DNA from: Algoriphagus hitonicola
Lineage (GTDB): Bacteria; Bacteroidota; Bacteroidia; Cytophagales; Cyclobacteriaceae
Length of the DNA: 64,000 nucleotides
Assembly: GCF_900113375.1 (NCBI RefSeq)
Contig: NZ_FOPC01000001.1
Span: forward strand, 496,001-560,000
Direction of reading: 5' to 3'
The notes beneath the pieces were generated by a model that did not search any database, had not been told where the DNA came from, and saw nothing but the letters and a program-made list of their open reading frames with translations. Shown here piece after piece: positions 18,883 to 26,728 of the stretch (position 1 is its first letter; the number at the start of each line of letters is the position of its first letter). The position numbers were made by a program, and so were the translations under genes.

Positions 18883-19848
18883 CTAGGCTAGAGAACGGAA
18901 GCTTTGCAGGCAGCCGTTCACTCGCCATAAGCTTTGTGCGTTCTGTCCCACGAATATTTTTATTCTTTTCGGAAAAATCCGTTTAATCTCATTCTGTTGG
19001 TTGCCAGTCAATTCATTGAATGTTTGGTCATATTTTGTCATTGCCAATTCATTTCTTAACTCGTTATAAACTAACACAATTTGGTCTTGAATCTTCAAGT
19101 AAAAGTCGTAGGACGCTGCTTTATCAGCTCGTAAGTTAATTTCGTGATTTGAGCCATTTGCCTTAATAAATTCAGCTAAGGCAATCTTTAGTTCTTCTTG
19201 ACTTATTTCGTTTCTATTCAAAATAATTTGGTCTTTTTCTGTCAATGTCACCGATATTGATTCGTATTCCGCATTGTCCTCATTCTCATTCGTTTCTAAT
19301 TGTCTCTGAATCCCCACCTCCGAATTGGCTGTGTATGCAATTGTCAATAGCGCAACTGCTCTATAATATTGATTGTCAAAGTCAGAAGGACCCAAAACAC
19401 TTATTATAGCTTTAGCAATACTTGATGGTGAAACTTCGTTTTGAGCTGCGTTTTGTATTGCAAGTGTCATTTGGCTATATTTTGAATCAGCAATTGTTGA
19501 CGAGTCAGCACGTTTGAGCTTTTCCAGACAGTCAATTGAATAAAATTTGTTGGGTGTCAATTTGTAAATGTTCTCAAATCTGTCATGGTCCAAAGTCGTA
19601 GGAATATCGTTGAGGTCAGCTATTTCCTTGTAAAAATCAAAATAGGATTGTCCTGCTGAAGATTTAAGTGATTTGCTGCTGATTAAATATTTTTCGAGCT
19701 CGTCAAGTTCCTGTTTAATATTGACTTGCTCTGCCTTATAGCTCTTAACTAAACAATCATGAAGAATTGATTCAATTTCATTTTCCAAAGTCTGTCCACA
19801 AGAACTGAAAGAAAGAAATAAAGTCAATAGCAGAGCGATCTGTTTCAT
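18883..19848 (-). CDS. Lipoprotein with C-terminal ExbD/TolR-like domain
   Basis: 321 residues. It begins with a lipoprotein signal (LLLTLFLSFSSCGQ, lipobox Cys 17). About 180 residues of unrecognised, mostly helical sequence follow. The last third (about 195-300) aligns by eye with the periplasmic domain of bacteroidotal ExbD: VTLTEKDQIILN, INLRADKAASYDFYL, VYNELRNELAMTKY and GNQQNEIKRIFPKRI. Ordinary ExbD is anchored by an N-terminal helix in the inner membrane, so this architecture is odd. The final 20 residues (from FVGQNAQ) look like read-through into repeat-like DNA. The gene is A+T-rich compared with the AddB-like gene beside it. Confidence 0.75.
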   Translation of the reverse strand: MKQIALLLTLFLSFSSCGQTLENEIESILHDCLVKSYKAEQVNIKQELDELEKYLISSKSLKSSAGQSYFDFYKEIADLNDIPTTLDHDRFENIYKLTPNKFYSIDCLEKLKRADSSTIADSKYSQMTLAIQNAAQNEVSPSSIAKAIISVLGPSDFDNQYYRAVALLTIAYTANSEVGIQRQLETNENEDNAEYESISVTLTEKDQIILNRNEISQEELKIALAEFIKANGSNHEINLRADKAASYDFYLKIQDQIVLVYNELRNELAMTKYDQTFNELTGNQQNEIKRIFPKRIKIFVGQNAQSLWRVNGCLQSFRSLA

Positions 19849-20016
19849 TGAGTGGTTATTTGTGCTTAACGTTTTCGGGCTTTGCGTTCGGGCGGATTTC
19901 GGAGCACAAAACTGTCAATACACCATCCCGTTAGCTACGGGATTGATGCGAGGTAGAATGTTCGATTAACCACTTCACCCGTCATTGAGCCAAACGCCTG
20001 ATAGCGGTTCGGGCTT
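19849..20016. repeat. Intergenic element with hairpin and direct repeats (cassette-junction-like)
   Basis: A 168-nt gene-free element between two A+T-rich genes and clearly richer in G+C than either. It has a perfect ATCCCGT/ACGGGAT stem (19925-19931, 19937-19943) and direct repeats near both edges: GTTCGGGC at 19886-19893 and 20007-20014, CGGGCTTT at 19876-19883 and 20010-20017. GCTTAAC (19864) and GTTAAAT (20029) fit the outer RYYYAAC and GTTRRRY patterns of integron attC sites. Such patterns occur by chance and no integrase is seen. I also know similar elements as dispersed Bacteroidota repeats. Confidence 0.5.
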
Positions 20017-20484
20017 TTATTTATATGCGTTAAATATCCCATTCAGCAATTTGTTTAAGTCTTCAATTTCAGTCACTTCTGTCTTTCTTAATTTTTTTCT
20101 AAAAGTTTCTTGAACATAGTTTTTATCTGCAATTTCGCCTTGATATTTCTTTTCTTTTTCTTCGAAACCTTTCCATTGAATTGGAATGAGTTCGTTGTTT
20201 CTTGTTAAAACATCAACTCCAAAATACATTTCAATTGAGCAAGCGAGTCCATTAACATTCATTTTCTTTTTCCCTGTTGGTCCAACTGTTGGATAATTTT
20301 TGGCTATTGTGATGTCAGGATATTTTAAAATTCTAATGTTTGGTGGAACTGTCTTGGAAGTCAACTTTTTCATCTCTTTAAGACCTGCTGTGTCATTGTC
20401 AAATAGAGCAATTATTGGGTGCTTCACATTAGCCGCTGCAAATGATGTAATTAATTTTACCAATGCTGATGCACTGCTTTCCAC
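20017..20484 (-). CDS. Toprim domain (3' fragment of the split HEPN/Toprim gene)
   Basis: The 155-residue open frame from ATG 20484 lacks the Toprim Glu motif LTEGKSD, which lies upstream in the same frame near 20575-20600. It retains LFDNDTAG. It is therefore the distal piece of the split gene and probably not an independent protein. Confidence 0.55.
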   Translation of the reverse strand: MESSASALVKLITSFAAANVKHPIIALFDNDTAGLKEMKKLTSKTVPPNIRILKYPDITIAKNYPTVGPTGKKKMNVNGLACSIEMYFGVDVLTRNNELIPIQWKGFEEKEKKYQGEIADKNYVQETFRKKLRKTEVTEIEDLNKLLNGIFNAYK

Positions 20485-20609
20485 CTTGTACTCGTCAAAA
20501 TCTATAAAGTGATAATAGTCTTTTAAATGCGGATATAGTTTTTCAATGCTTTTAGAGATAAATTCAACGTCTGATTTACCTTCTGTTAGGATGATTATTT
20601 TTTCGTAAT

Positions 20610-21185
20610 CTACGTTTTTGCTTGGTTTTCATCTACCCAACCGCCATCTATTACATCAGTCAAGTCATACTCAACAAAATCATTGTCAGATAAAACGCTC
20701 AGAATTGAATGTAAATGGCTGTCTAATGAGAAACCATAAATACCCAATTCACCCGATGTCAAACTTTCCCTAAAATTTTCATTTAGTTGGTCATAAGTTA
20801 TTTCCTTAGAGTCTATGATGCTTTTAATTTCAGCAAAATACTGGTCGTAAGTTATGCTACTTAGAGAGAAATTGTAAAAGCCTTCTTGTCGAGATATTTT
20901 TTTTCCTTGTTGAAAGTCCTTCTTTGCTTTTTTAGAAGATGCACCAAAAATTTCTAAACGGTCTTTGCAAACCTTAACCGTTTGTCTATAACCTTTGAAT
21001 TCAAAAGTCCCTTTTTTGTTTTCATATGCATCTCCCCAAACCAAACGATTTCTTGTTGAATATTTTCTTTTTTCACTGATAAAGTCGTCTGGTAGGAAAA
21101 GTGAATTTACAATTTCTGGGTAATACCAATTCTTGTTGCTAAAAACTGGATAATCTGCAAAAGTTATTTCTGAAAAAGACCCCAT
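20610..21185 (-). CDS. HEPN/Toprim-associated N-terminal domain (5' fragment of the split gene)
   Basis: If the frameshift is real, this 191-residue product is what is normally translated. It carries the conserved N-terminal block of HEPN/Toprim proteins and ends VDENQAKT just at the A5 run. In intact relatives this part is fused to a Toprim nuclease domain. It is A+T-rich, unlike nearby core genes, which suggests acquisition by transfer. Confidence 0.7.
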   Translation of the reverse strand: MGSFSEITFADYPVFSNKNWYYPEIVNSLFLPDDFISEKRKYSTRNRLVWGDAYENKKGTFEFKGYRQTVKVCKDRLEIFGASSKKAKKDFQQGKKISRQEGFYNFSLSSITYDQYFAEIKSIIDSKEITYDQLNENFRESLTSGELGIYGFSLDSHLHSILSVLSDNDFVEYDLTDVIDGGWVDENQAKT

Positions 21186-21252
21186 TTATAAATTCTGTTT
21201 GTCGTTGTTTTGTCGGTTTTATTGCCCACAAGTTACTTTTTAACACACTTTT

Positions 21253-21293
21253 ATGGTGCTTATTCCTCCAAATTCGGGGGATAAATGCACCAT
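21253..21293. repeat. Hairpin at the island edge
   Basis: ATGGTGC (21253-21259) pairs with GCACCAT (21287-21293), and an inner TTAT/ATAA plus pyrimidine-purine stretch extends the stem. No T-run of note follows. It lies between the unknown exported gene's 3' end and the HEPN/Toprim gene, both on the minus strand, and could terminate the former. Confidence 0.4.
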
Positions 21294-21323
21294 TTTCACT
21301 TTAATCTTTCAAAATCCCATTTT

Positions 21324-21851
21324 TCAGCATGGACTCCAATACTGAAGTTCGATCAGCTTTCCTTGTTTAAAAAGGAAGAAAAACCCATCATCAGAATGTG
21401 TGAATCGACCTCCAAGACAAAACAACTCCTCCTCTTCCCGTCCATAAATTTGGATGGGTTCAGCATTCTTTCCCATAAAGTCTTCTCCCTCGGCTTGGGT
21501 GCTTTTGCCACTAAATTCCGCTTCCTTAAAGTAAACCCATTTTATTTGCCCTTCCTGATCAAAAATAACCCGATCAGCTAAAAACCGACCATCCTCAGCA
21601 CTCCCGATCCAAGTGATTTGTGGATAAATAAACTGGTAATATGTTTTCCCTTGTTCCTCATTAGAATGGAAGCCGCATTCGTAGTCTGTGGGACTTCTTT
21701 TGATCGGCCCGTATTTTTCAAAAATACTTTTTAGCCCCTGCTGCCTAAAAGCCAAGCCATCCACATAAATGTATTCGCTCAGGAAAGTCTTTTCATGTTG
21801 AACCAAGACAAGCGCAGGAAGCCAAATCAAAAGAAAGAATACCCTGATCAT
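21324..21851 (-). CDS. Exported protein of unknown function
   Basis: 175 residues with an N-terminal hydrophobic segment (VFFLLIWLPALVLV) that acts as signal peptide or anchor. I recognise no family. The remainder is mixed alpha/beta, rich in aromatic residues, and ends IELQYWSPC. Its start overlaps the stop of the RidA-like gene by 4 nt, so it is second in a two-gene unit. Confidence 0.8.
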   Translation of the reverse strand: MIRVFFLLIWLPALVLVQHEKTFLSEYIYVDGLAFRQQGLKSIFEKYGPIKRSPTDYECGFHSNEEQGKTYYQFIYPQITWIGSAEDGRFLADRVIFDQEGQIKWVYFKEAEFSGKSTQAEGEDFMGKNAEPIQIYGREEEELFCLGGRFTHSDDGFFFLFKQGKLIELQYWSPC

Positions 21852-22357
21852 TTTTCTTCTTCCAATTCCACAATCACCTCGATCTCAACCGCAATATTAT
21901 TAGGCAAAGCGGCAACGCCAACAGCAGATCGAGCATGTTTTCCCTTTTCGCCAAATACCTCCACCATCAGATCCGAAAAGCCATTGATTACGGCAGGATG
22001 TCCGTTAAAATCGGGTGCCGAATTCACCATGCCCAGCACTTTGACAAATTGCTTAATGCGGCTCAAATCTCCCGTAGCCGCTTTGAGTACCGCGAGGATT
22101 TCCAGGCCAGTTTCCCGGGCAGCCTGATAACCTTCCTCGGTAGTCAGATCCGCACCCACTTTTCCAAAGACGTCAGGGCCATTCCCCGCAAGATAAAGGA
22201 CATTTCCAACCTGCTTCCATTTGACATAGTTGGCCATGGGCTGGCTTACCTCCGGAAGGTCCAAGCCGAGGGCTTTGATTTTTTCTTCGGGACTTTGTGC
22301 CCAGGAAAATTGAACAGCTCCCAAGAGCAAGAGTAGAAAAACGAGATTTTTTTTCAT
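21848..22357 (-). CDS. RidA-family (YjgF/UK114) protein with signal peptide
   Basis: 169 residues. The family core is intact: GNVLYLAGNGPD, a central KQFVKVLGMVNSAPDF and the conserved Arg in HARSAVGVAALPNNIAVEIE. RidA proteins deaminate reactive enamines or imines in the cytosol, yet this one carries a clear signal peptide (FLLLLLGAVQFSWAQ), implying export. The chemistry outside the cytosol is unknown. It heads a unit with the 4-nt-overlapping exported gene. Confidence 0.92.
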   Translation of the reverse strand: MKKNLVFLLLLLGAVQFSWAQSPEEKIKALGLDLPEVSQPMANYVKWKQVGNVLYLAGNGPDVFGKVGADLTTEEGYQAARETGLEILAVLKAATGDLSRIKQFVKVLGMVNSAPDFNGHPAVINGFSDLMVEVFGEKGKHARSAVGVAALPNNIAVEIEVIVELEEEK

Positions 22358-22428
22358 GGAATTGATGGTTGATGAAAACTAATCTAGCAGAAATTATTGA
22401 AATTTGACTCATCAAACCAATTATACCC

Positions 22429-22890
22429 ATGCTTGCAGCAAAAATTCTCCCCTTTAGCGCCGAGCTTCAACCTCATTTTGAATCCATCAACCGGGAATGG
22501 GTAGAAGCGCTTTTTGCGATTGAGCCTTTTGATTTGGCACAATTGAAAAATCCCCAAGAAACTATTATCGATCCAGGCGGACTGATCATTTTTGCGCAGC
22601 TAGGAGAGGAGATTGTGGGAACGGTAGGTCTGGCAAAAGTCGATGAGGAGACTTTTGAACTCATCAAAATGGGAGTGAAAAAATCCGCTCAGGGAAAGGG
22701 AATTGGATTGATTTTAGGCCAGGCGATTTTGGAAAAGGCTAAGGAAATGGGCGCCAAAAAGGTCGAGCTATATACCCACACCAAATTGGCATCAGCCTTG
22801 AAAATTTATCGAAAATTAGGGTTCCGAGAGGAAGTACCCGAACCTGGAAAATACTGTCGCTGTGATTTGAAGATGGTTTTGACGTTTTGA
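22429..22890 (+). CDS. GNAT-family N-acetyltransferase
   Basis: 153 residues. Acetyl-CoA motif A is KMGVKKSAQGKGIGLILGQA (about 78-98), followed by KVELYTHTKLASALKIYRKL and GFREE near the end. Predicted small cytosolic acetyltransferase of unknown substrate. Divergent from the RidA-like gene with a 71-nt gap. Confidence 0.92.
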   Translation: MLAAKILPFSAELQPHFESINREWVEALFAIEPFDLAQLKNPQETIIDPGGLIIFAQLGEEIVGTVGLAKVDEETFELIKMGVKKSAQGKGIGLILGQAILEKAKEMGAKKVELYTHTKLASALKIYRKLGFREEVPEPGKYCRCDLKMVLTF

Positions 22891-22947
22891 TTTGTAAATA
22901 GTGTAGTACCCGCTTCCTGCGAAAATTTCTGAATCAAATTAATTCTG

Positions 22948-23697
22948 CTATTTGTGTCTAAACCAACAATCCTCCCGTGTTGATTCGTAACATTTGAATC
23001 TAGTATTAACCGGAAATCCATGGATGATTTGATCAGCAAATTGGGTTCGCATCACAAAATTGAACGCGCCCATATCTAGGGTATATGGAGTTTTGTTGGT
23101 GACAGTGTAGGTGCTGTGAATCCGGCTTAGTTCCTGCATTAGCTGAACCATTAACTCTATTTTTCCTCCGATTATACCACAGTTTAGCAGCGGTTGATTT
23201 TTATTTTTTTCCTCAAAATCTTTAAACTCGGGAATGAGATTCCGGAGATGATTACTGTGCTCATTCATCCAGGGATTATCCAGAATTTCCTCTTCATCCC
23301 CGCAAAATATCGAATCGGAATTTTCATCATAAAAGGGAACATCAAAAGGGTTTTTCACCACCTCGACATCGGCAATATCGGTAAAAAACACATTTTCAAG
23401 CTGATTTTGGTATTTTTTTAAAAAGTCAACATAGACCAAGTATCGATAGGCATTTGCGCTGAGGGGCGTGTTGAAATCTACCGCCACAAATTCGATCCCT
23501 GTCAGTTGGTTGGCGCGGATAGTTTCTTCGGAAAAGGAATTGTGAAAGACGACACCTTTTAAATCCAGTGATTGAATAGAGCGGCACCATTTTTCGATCA
23601 GTTGAAAATTGTCCCCCTGCAGCATTTCACTTCGATTGACATCGTAATTCCCCGTAAAAAGCGAAGCACAAATTAAATTCCCCCTAAAATAAGCCAT
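22948..23697 (-). CDS. GT-A-type nucleotide-diphospho-sugar transferase-like protein
   Basis: 249 residues. The pattern of an N-terminal beta-alpha fold, a DXD-like segment FFTDIADVEVVKNPF (about 104-118), then LLNCGIIGGKIELM and a late DMGAFNFVMR block is that of GT-A-fold transferases. The start follows the GT2 stop by 3 nt on the same strand. Probably cytosolic and involved in glycan assembly. The exact family is not certain. Confidence 0.78.
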   Translation of the reverse strand: MAYFRGNLICASLFTGNYDVNRSEMLQGDNFQLIEKWCRSIQSLDLKGVVFHNSFSEETIRANQLTGIEFVAVDFNTPLSANAYRYLVYVDFLKKYQNQLENVFFTDIADVEVVKNPFDVPFYDENSDSIFCGDEEEILDNPWMNEHSNHLRNLIPEFKDFEEKNKNQPLLNCGIIGGKIELMVQLMQELSRIHSTYTVTNKTPYTLDMGAFNFVMRTQFADQIIHGFPVNTRFKCYESTREDCWFRHK

Positions 23698-23700
23698 AGG

Positions 23701-24351
23701 TTAGGGTTTGAGCAGACGGTTTTGTTTGCTTCGTGCCGTGATGCTGTCGGGGATGTTTCGATAGTAAATGTAGGTGCGGCTATCCAGTTTTTTAACCCGA
23801 TATTTTTTTGAGGCATTTTCATAAAAAAACGAATCGGCAGAATATCGATTTTCAAAATGGATGCTTTTGAACACCTCTTTTTTCCCAAAAAGCGTAGCAA
23901 AAAGGATACAATCATCCACATGGATATTCTTTTTTAGGTCGTATTTATCCGCTACGAAATAATCTTCCAAACTCGAAACGACCGTTTCGGTAAGCGATGA
24001 AATCAAATCCGCATGATTCATCTCCTTGAGACAGGAAGAGAGGTGGTTTGGCTTATATTCATCATCCGAATCGATGATGGTAATGTATTCCCCTTTGGCA
24101 AAATGAACAGCCCGGTTTACGGCGATGGATTGCCCGACATTTTTACTGCGGATATAACTGATCTTTTCTTCATTCGCTTCACAGTATGCAATGATCTTTT
24201 GACTCAAATCCAGATTACTTCCATCATCAATCACCAAAAGTTCGAAGTCCCTGAAGTCTTGGACCATCACCGAGTCAAGCGCCCTTTTTACCAATTCAAA
24301 TGGCGTATTATACACTGCCATCAAAACACTTATTGTCACCGTAGACACCAT
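23701..24351 (-). CDS. Glycosyltransferase family 2
   Basis: 216 residues, a compact GT2: TISVLMAVYNTPFELVKRAL, the nucleotide-binding LLVIDDGSN (about 42-48), NVGQSIAVNRAVHFAKGEYI and the DXD-like IIDSDDEY (about 94). No membrane segment, so a cytosolic enzyme adding a sugar to a lipid, capsule or protein acceptor. First gene of a two-gene unit. Confidence 0.93.
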   Translation of the reverse strand: MVSTVTISVLMAVYNTPFELVKRALDSVMVQDFRDFELLVIDDGSNLDLSQKIIAYCEANEEKISYIRSKNVGQSIAVNRAVHFAKGEYITIIDSDDEYKPNHLSSCLKEMNHADLISSLTETVVSSLEDYFVADKYDLKKNIHVDDCILFATLFGKKEVFKSIHFENRYSADSFFYENASKKYRVKKLDSRTYIYYRNIPDSITARSKQNRLLKP

Positions 24352-24592
24352 TATTGAAATGATAAATTTCGTTTACCTCAGATTATACCTGCAATTTCCA
24401 CTTTTTTGACCAGTTAATATGGTTATCAGGCAAATTTTATTTGGAAGTTGAGTCTAATTTCTAAATCATAAGAGCTACAAAAACTGGTGATTGATTCTTT
24501 TGAATTTAATTCATTGAGCTGAAATTCAAATAGTTCCATAACTGATTTTTATCAGTTTATTCGGTGATATCCCTCAGGGGAAAGGATAGAAT

Positions 24593-24600
24593 TATTTTTG
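24593..24600 (+). promoter_or_regulatory. -7 promoter element (TATTTTTG)
   Basis: Exact TAnnTTTG match 31 nt before the universal stress protein ATG. No -33 TTG at standard spacing, which may fit stress-conditional use. Confidence 0.45.
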
Positions 24601-24631
24601 AGATTTGCCATGAATCAAAAAGACCTAAGCC

Positions 24632-25456
24632 ATGAAAACTATCGTTGTTCCTTTCGACTTTTCGCCTTATTCACTTGCCGCATTAAAGACCGCGCAAAAA
24701 ATCAGTAGCAAATCAGGCGCTAAAATCATCTGTGTCACCGTAATTCCCTCCGAAATTGATTACGACAAACTTTCGGATTCCGCAAGACAAAAATACAGTG
24801 AACTGCGGGAAGAAAAAGAGGAAGCTGAGCGGATTTTGCCGGATTACATCCATGAGGTCGCTCCAGCAAAAGCAGATATCATTCAGGAGATCCGAATTGG
24901 CGTTCCCTATGAATTGATCCTTAGGGTCGCCGATGAAAATCAGGCAGATCTGATCGTAATGGGTGCCTACGGCAAAGGGTATACTCCGGGTAAATTTATC
25001 GGCTCGACTATTCAGAAAGTCCTTCGAAAATCAACCGTGCCCGTATTGGCTGTCAAAGAAGCCTTGGATGGAAACGATTTCAGAAAATTGGCTTTTGCTT
25101 CCACTTTTCACCCCGGAGCTAAAGTTGCATTCGATAAAATCAAATCTTTGGTCAAGACATTTAAATCGAGTACCCATTTAGTCTTTATCAATACTCCTAC
25201 AAAATTCACCTCGTCTGCGGAAGTCAAGGAAGGCATGGATCGATTTCAGTCTGGAAATGAGGAAATCGTCTTTCATCAGCACACCTACAATGATTCAGAG
25301 GCAGAGAAGGGCATCATTTCTTTCTGCAAAGAATCCGGAATCAAATGGCTAGCGGTGGTCACCGGAAACCATGATAAAAGTCCTTCCTATCTGATCAGCA
25401 CGACTGAAACTGTGCTTTTCAAAGGAGATTTAGGCGTGTTGAGTGTGAAGGTTTAG
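24632..25456 (+). CDS. Universal stress protein (tandem-domain)
   Basis: 274 residues. The N-terminal UspA domain is complete: TIVVPFDFSPYSLAALK, ADLIVMGAYGKGYTPGKFIG, and the ATP motif G-2X-G-9X-G-S met by GAYG...GST. The second half (KLAFASTFHPGAK onward) is a degenerate Usp domain with no ATP motif. Cytosolic; a role in stress or starvation is inferred from the family. Confidence 0.92.
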   Translation: MKTIVVPFDFSPYSLAALKTAQKISSKSGAKIICVTVIPSEIDYDKLSDSARQKYSELREEKEEAERILPDYIHEVAPAKADIIQEIRIGVPYELILRVADENQADLIVMGAYGKGYTPGKFIGSTIQKVLRKSTVPVLAVKEALDGNDFRKLAFASTFHPGAKVAFDKIKSLVKTFKSSTHLVFINTPTKFTSSAEVKEGMDRFQSGNEEIVFHQHTYNDSEAEKGIISFCKESGIKWLAVVTGNHDKSPSYLISTTETVLFKGDLGVLSVKV

Positions 25457-25518
25457 TTTCTTACTTTTCAAAGTAGATCTAAAAAGGAGCTGTCTCAAAA
25501 GTGAAGTTTGTCACATTG

Positions 25519-25555
25519 AGCACTTGAGAGACGAGAGACTCGAAATCGAAGCGTC
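25519..25555. repeat. 37-nt direct repeat, copy 1
   Basis: Begins AGCACTTGAGAGACGAGAGA. It matches copy 2 at 34 of 37 positions by hand count. It includes a CTCGAAATCGAAG segment. Confidence 0.75.
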
Positions 25556-25633
25556 CTCGTACATTCAGACTCCCGTCTTTCGGGTGCTCGGACTGACCCC
25601 AATTTTGTGATATTAAGCATCTTTGTCATTGGT

Positions 25634-25670
25634 AGCACTTGAGGGACGAGAGTCTCGAAATCGAAGGGTC
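25634..25670. repeat. 37-nt direct repeat, copy 2
   Basis: Begins AGCACTTGAGGGACGAGAGT. Second copy of the unit inside the MITE-like element, 115 nt after copy 1. Two copies are not a CRISPR array. Confidence 0.75.
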
Positions 25671-25757
25671 AGGCTGACATTATAGCGATTTATGAGACAG
25701 CCTCTTTTTTGGTGAAGAAAAAATAAAGCATTGGATTAACCTGAAAAACGAAAGGAT

Positions 25758-26681
25758 TTACCAGAATCGGAATCGCTTTTCGTAGATGCGATCTCTGAAA
25801 ATCCAGTTTTGGAAAATATCTCTGGAGAAGTGGATTTCTAAGCCCACATTGACGGTCATATATCCATCGTATCGATGACGAAGGCCCGAACCTCTACGAA
25901 CCCTTCCATTATTCCGAAGGATTTTGTCCACATCGGGCATGCCATTGTCATCTAGAAAATCAGGGTTTCGAATTGCTAATCTCAATCGATCTGGATTATT
26001 ACCCGAAACATAATCATCGACTAGATCCAGGTAAAACTCACTGACATTATAGGCCGAAATATCATCCATGTAATCGGTCAAAGTGAAGCGGTAATTTCCC
26101 TCAAAAATCAAATCCATGTACACATTTAGCTTATACTTAAAGCCCAAGCCCATGGGGAAAACGGTGATATAGCGTTCGTAGGGATTATTTTCGAGTTGAA
26201 GGGGTCGCAGATCCCGCCAAACTCCGTCAAGCTTGGCTTCAGGATTATTGGTGGACATGCCGATCCCGAAGAAAATATAAGGGTTCCAAAGCGGACGGTG
26301 AATATTGGGGACTTTGACCGGATGCCAATAGTATTCGATAATTCCGGTCATTTCCCAGTTTTGTGCTCTGAAATGCAAATCTCTAGGTGTCCGATAGGCT
26401 CTTGGGTCGGAGGGAGGATCCTGTCCGGACATCTTGTAATAGGAAAATTCCCCACGAGCTCTCAGATGCGTGCCAAACGTATAATGAAAAGCGATGTTGG
26501 CATTCCAGTCGGGCTGTACGCCTTCATTGTATTTCCAAAAAGAATAAAGTTCTCCGAAATATTGGGTAGGACCCAAGCTGGCAGAGAAAGACCAAGGCTC
26601 CTCAAAGCGGTAGCGGTAGAAGCTTTGGGAGAAAGCATCAAGGCTTAAAAATAGAAAGAATGCAAGGAGTAACTTTTTCAT
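25758..26681 (-). CDS. Outer-membrane beta-barrel protein (DUF6089-like)
   Basis: 307 residues with a signal peptide (LLLAFFLFLSLDAFSQ). Alternating aromatic beta strands, for example WSFSASLGPTQYFGELYSFW, and a C-terminal strand pattern ending in aromatic RFRFW suit an 8-stranded-type outer-membrane barrel. Function unknown; adhesion or porin-like roles are only guesses. Confidence 0.85.
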   Translation of the reverse strand: MKKLLLAFFLFLSLDAFSQSFYRYRFEEPWSFSASLGPTQYFGELYSFWKYNEGVQPDWNANIAFHYTFGTHLRARGEFSYYKMSGQDPPSDPRAYRTPRDLHFRAQNWEMTGIIEYYWHPVKVPNIHRPLWNPYIFFGIGMSTNNPEAKLDGVWRDLRPLQLENNPYERYITVFPMGLGFKYKLNVYMDLIFEGNYRFTLTDYMDDISAYNVSEFYLDLVDDYVSGNNPDRLRLAIRNPDFLDDNGMPDVDKILRNNGRVRRGSGLRHRYDGYMTVNVGLEIHFSRDIFQNWIFRDRIYEKRFRFW

Positions 26682-26728
26682 TTTCAGGCTGTCATATCGA
26701 CAGCAAGCGGATATCTGCGAAAATTAAC

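Larger units (their letters stand above)
20017..21185 (-). pseudogene. HEPN/Toprim gene split by a one-base frameshift
   Basis: One gene in two frames. The 5' part (21185 to stop 20610-20612, 191 residues) matches the HEPN/Toprim N-terminal family: MGSFSEITFADYPVFSNKNW, then RNRLVWGDAYE. The frame one base back gives KNVDYEKIIILTEGKSDVEF, a Toprim start with catalytic Glu, and runs to 20017. It has the Toprim acidic motif ALFDNDTAGLKEMKKL. The switch point is a run of five A (plus strand T 20615-20619). Joined length is about 385 residues. Such proteins are predicted RNase/nuclease effectors in anti-invader systems. Mutation, homopolymer sequencing error or programmed frameshifting are all open. 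Confidence 0.75.
25486..25704. mobile_element. MITE-like element with terminal inverted repeats
   Basis: About 219 nt with ends GGAGCTGTCTCA (25486-25497) and TGAGACAGCCTC (25693-25704), nearly perfect inverted repeats (one-base indel). It has no open frame of note. Inside are two direct copies of a 37-nt unit (25519-25555 and 25634-25670) that differ at three positions. Non-coding elements with GAGGCTGTCTCA-type ends recur in Bacteroidota genomes. The T6 after the right end lets it double as a terminator for the stress-protein gene. Confidence 0.6.

Noticed and set aside
20610..20625. Programmed -1 frameshift as the default explanation for the HEPN/Toprim split
   Set aside because: The run GCAAAAACG does not form a standard X XXY YYZ heptamer in the zero frame and no downstream pseudoknot is obvious, so mutation or sequencing slip is favoured, though not proven.
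25519..25670. CRISPR-like repeat pair
   Set aside because: Only two imperfect copies with a 78-nt spacer inside a MITE-like element; no cas genes in the window.
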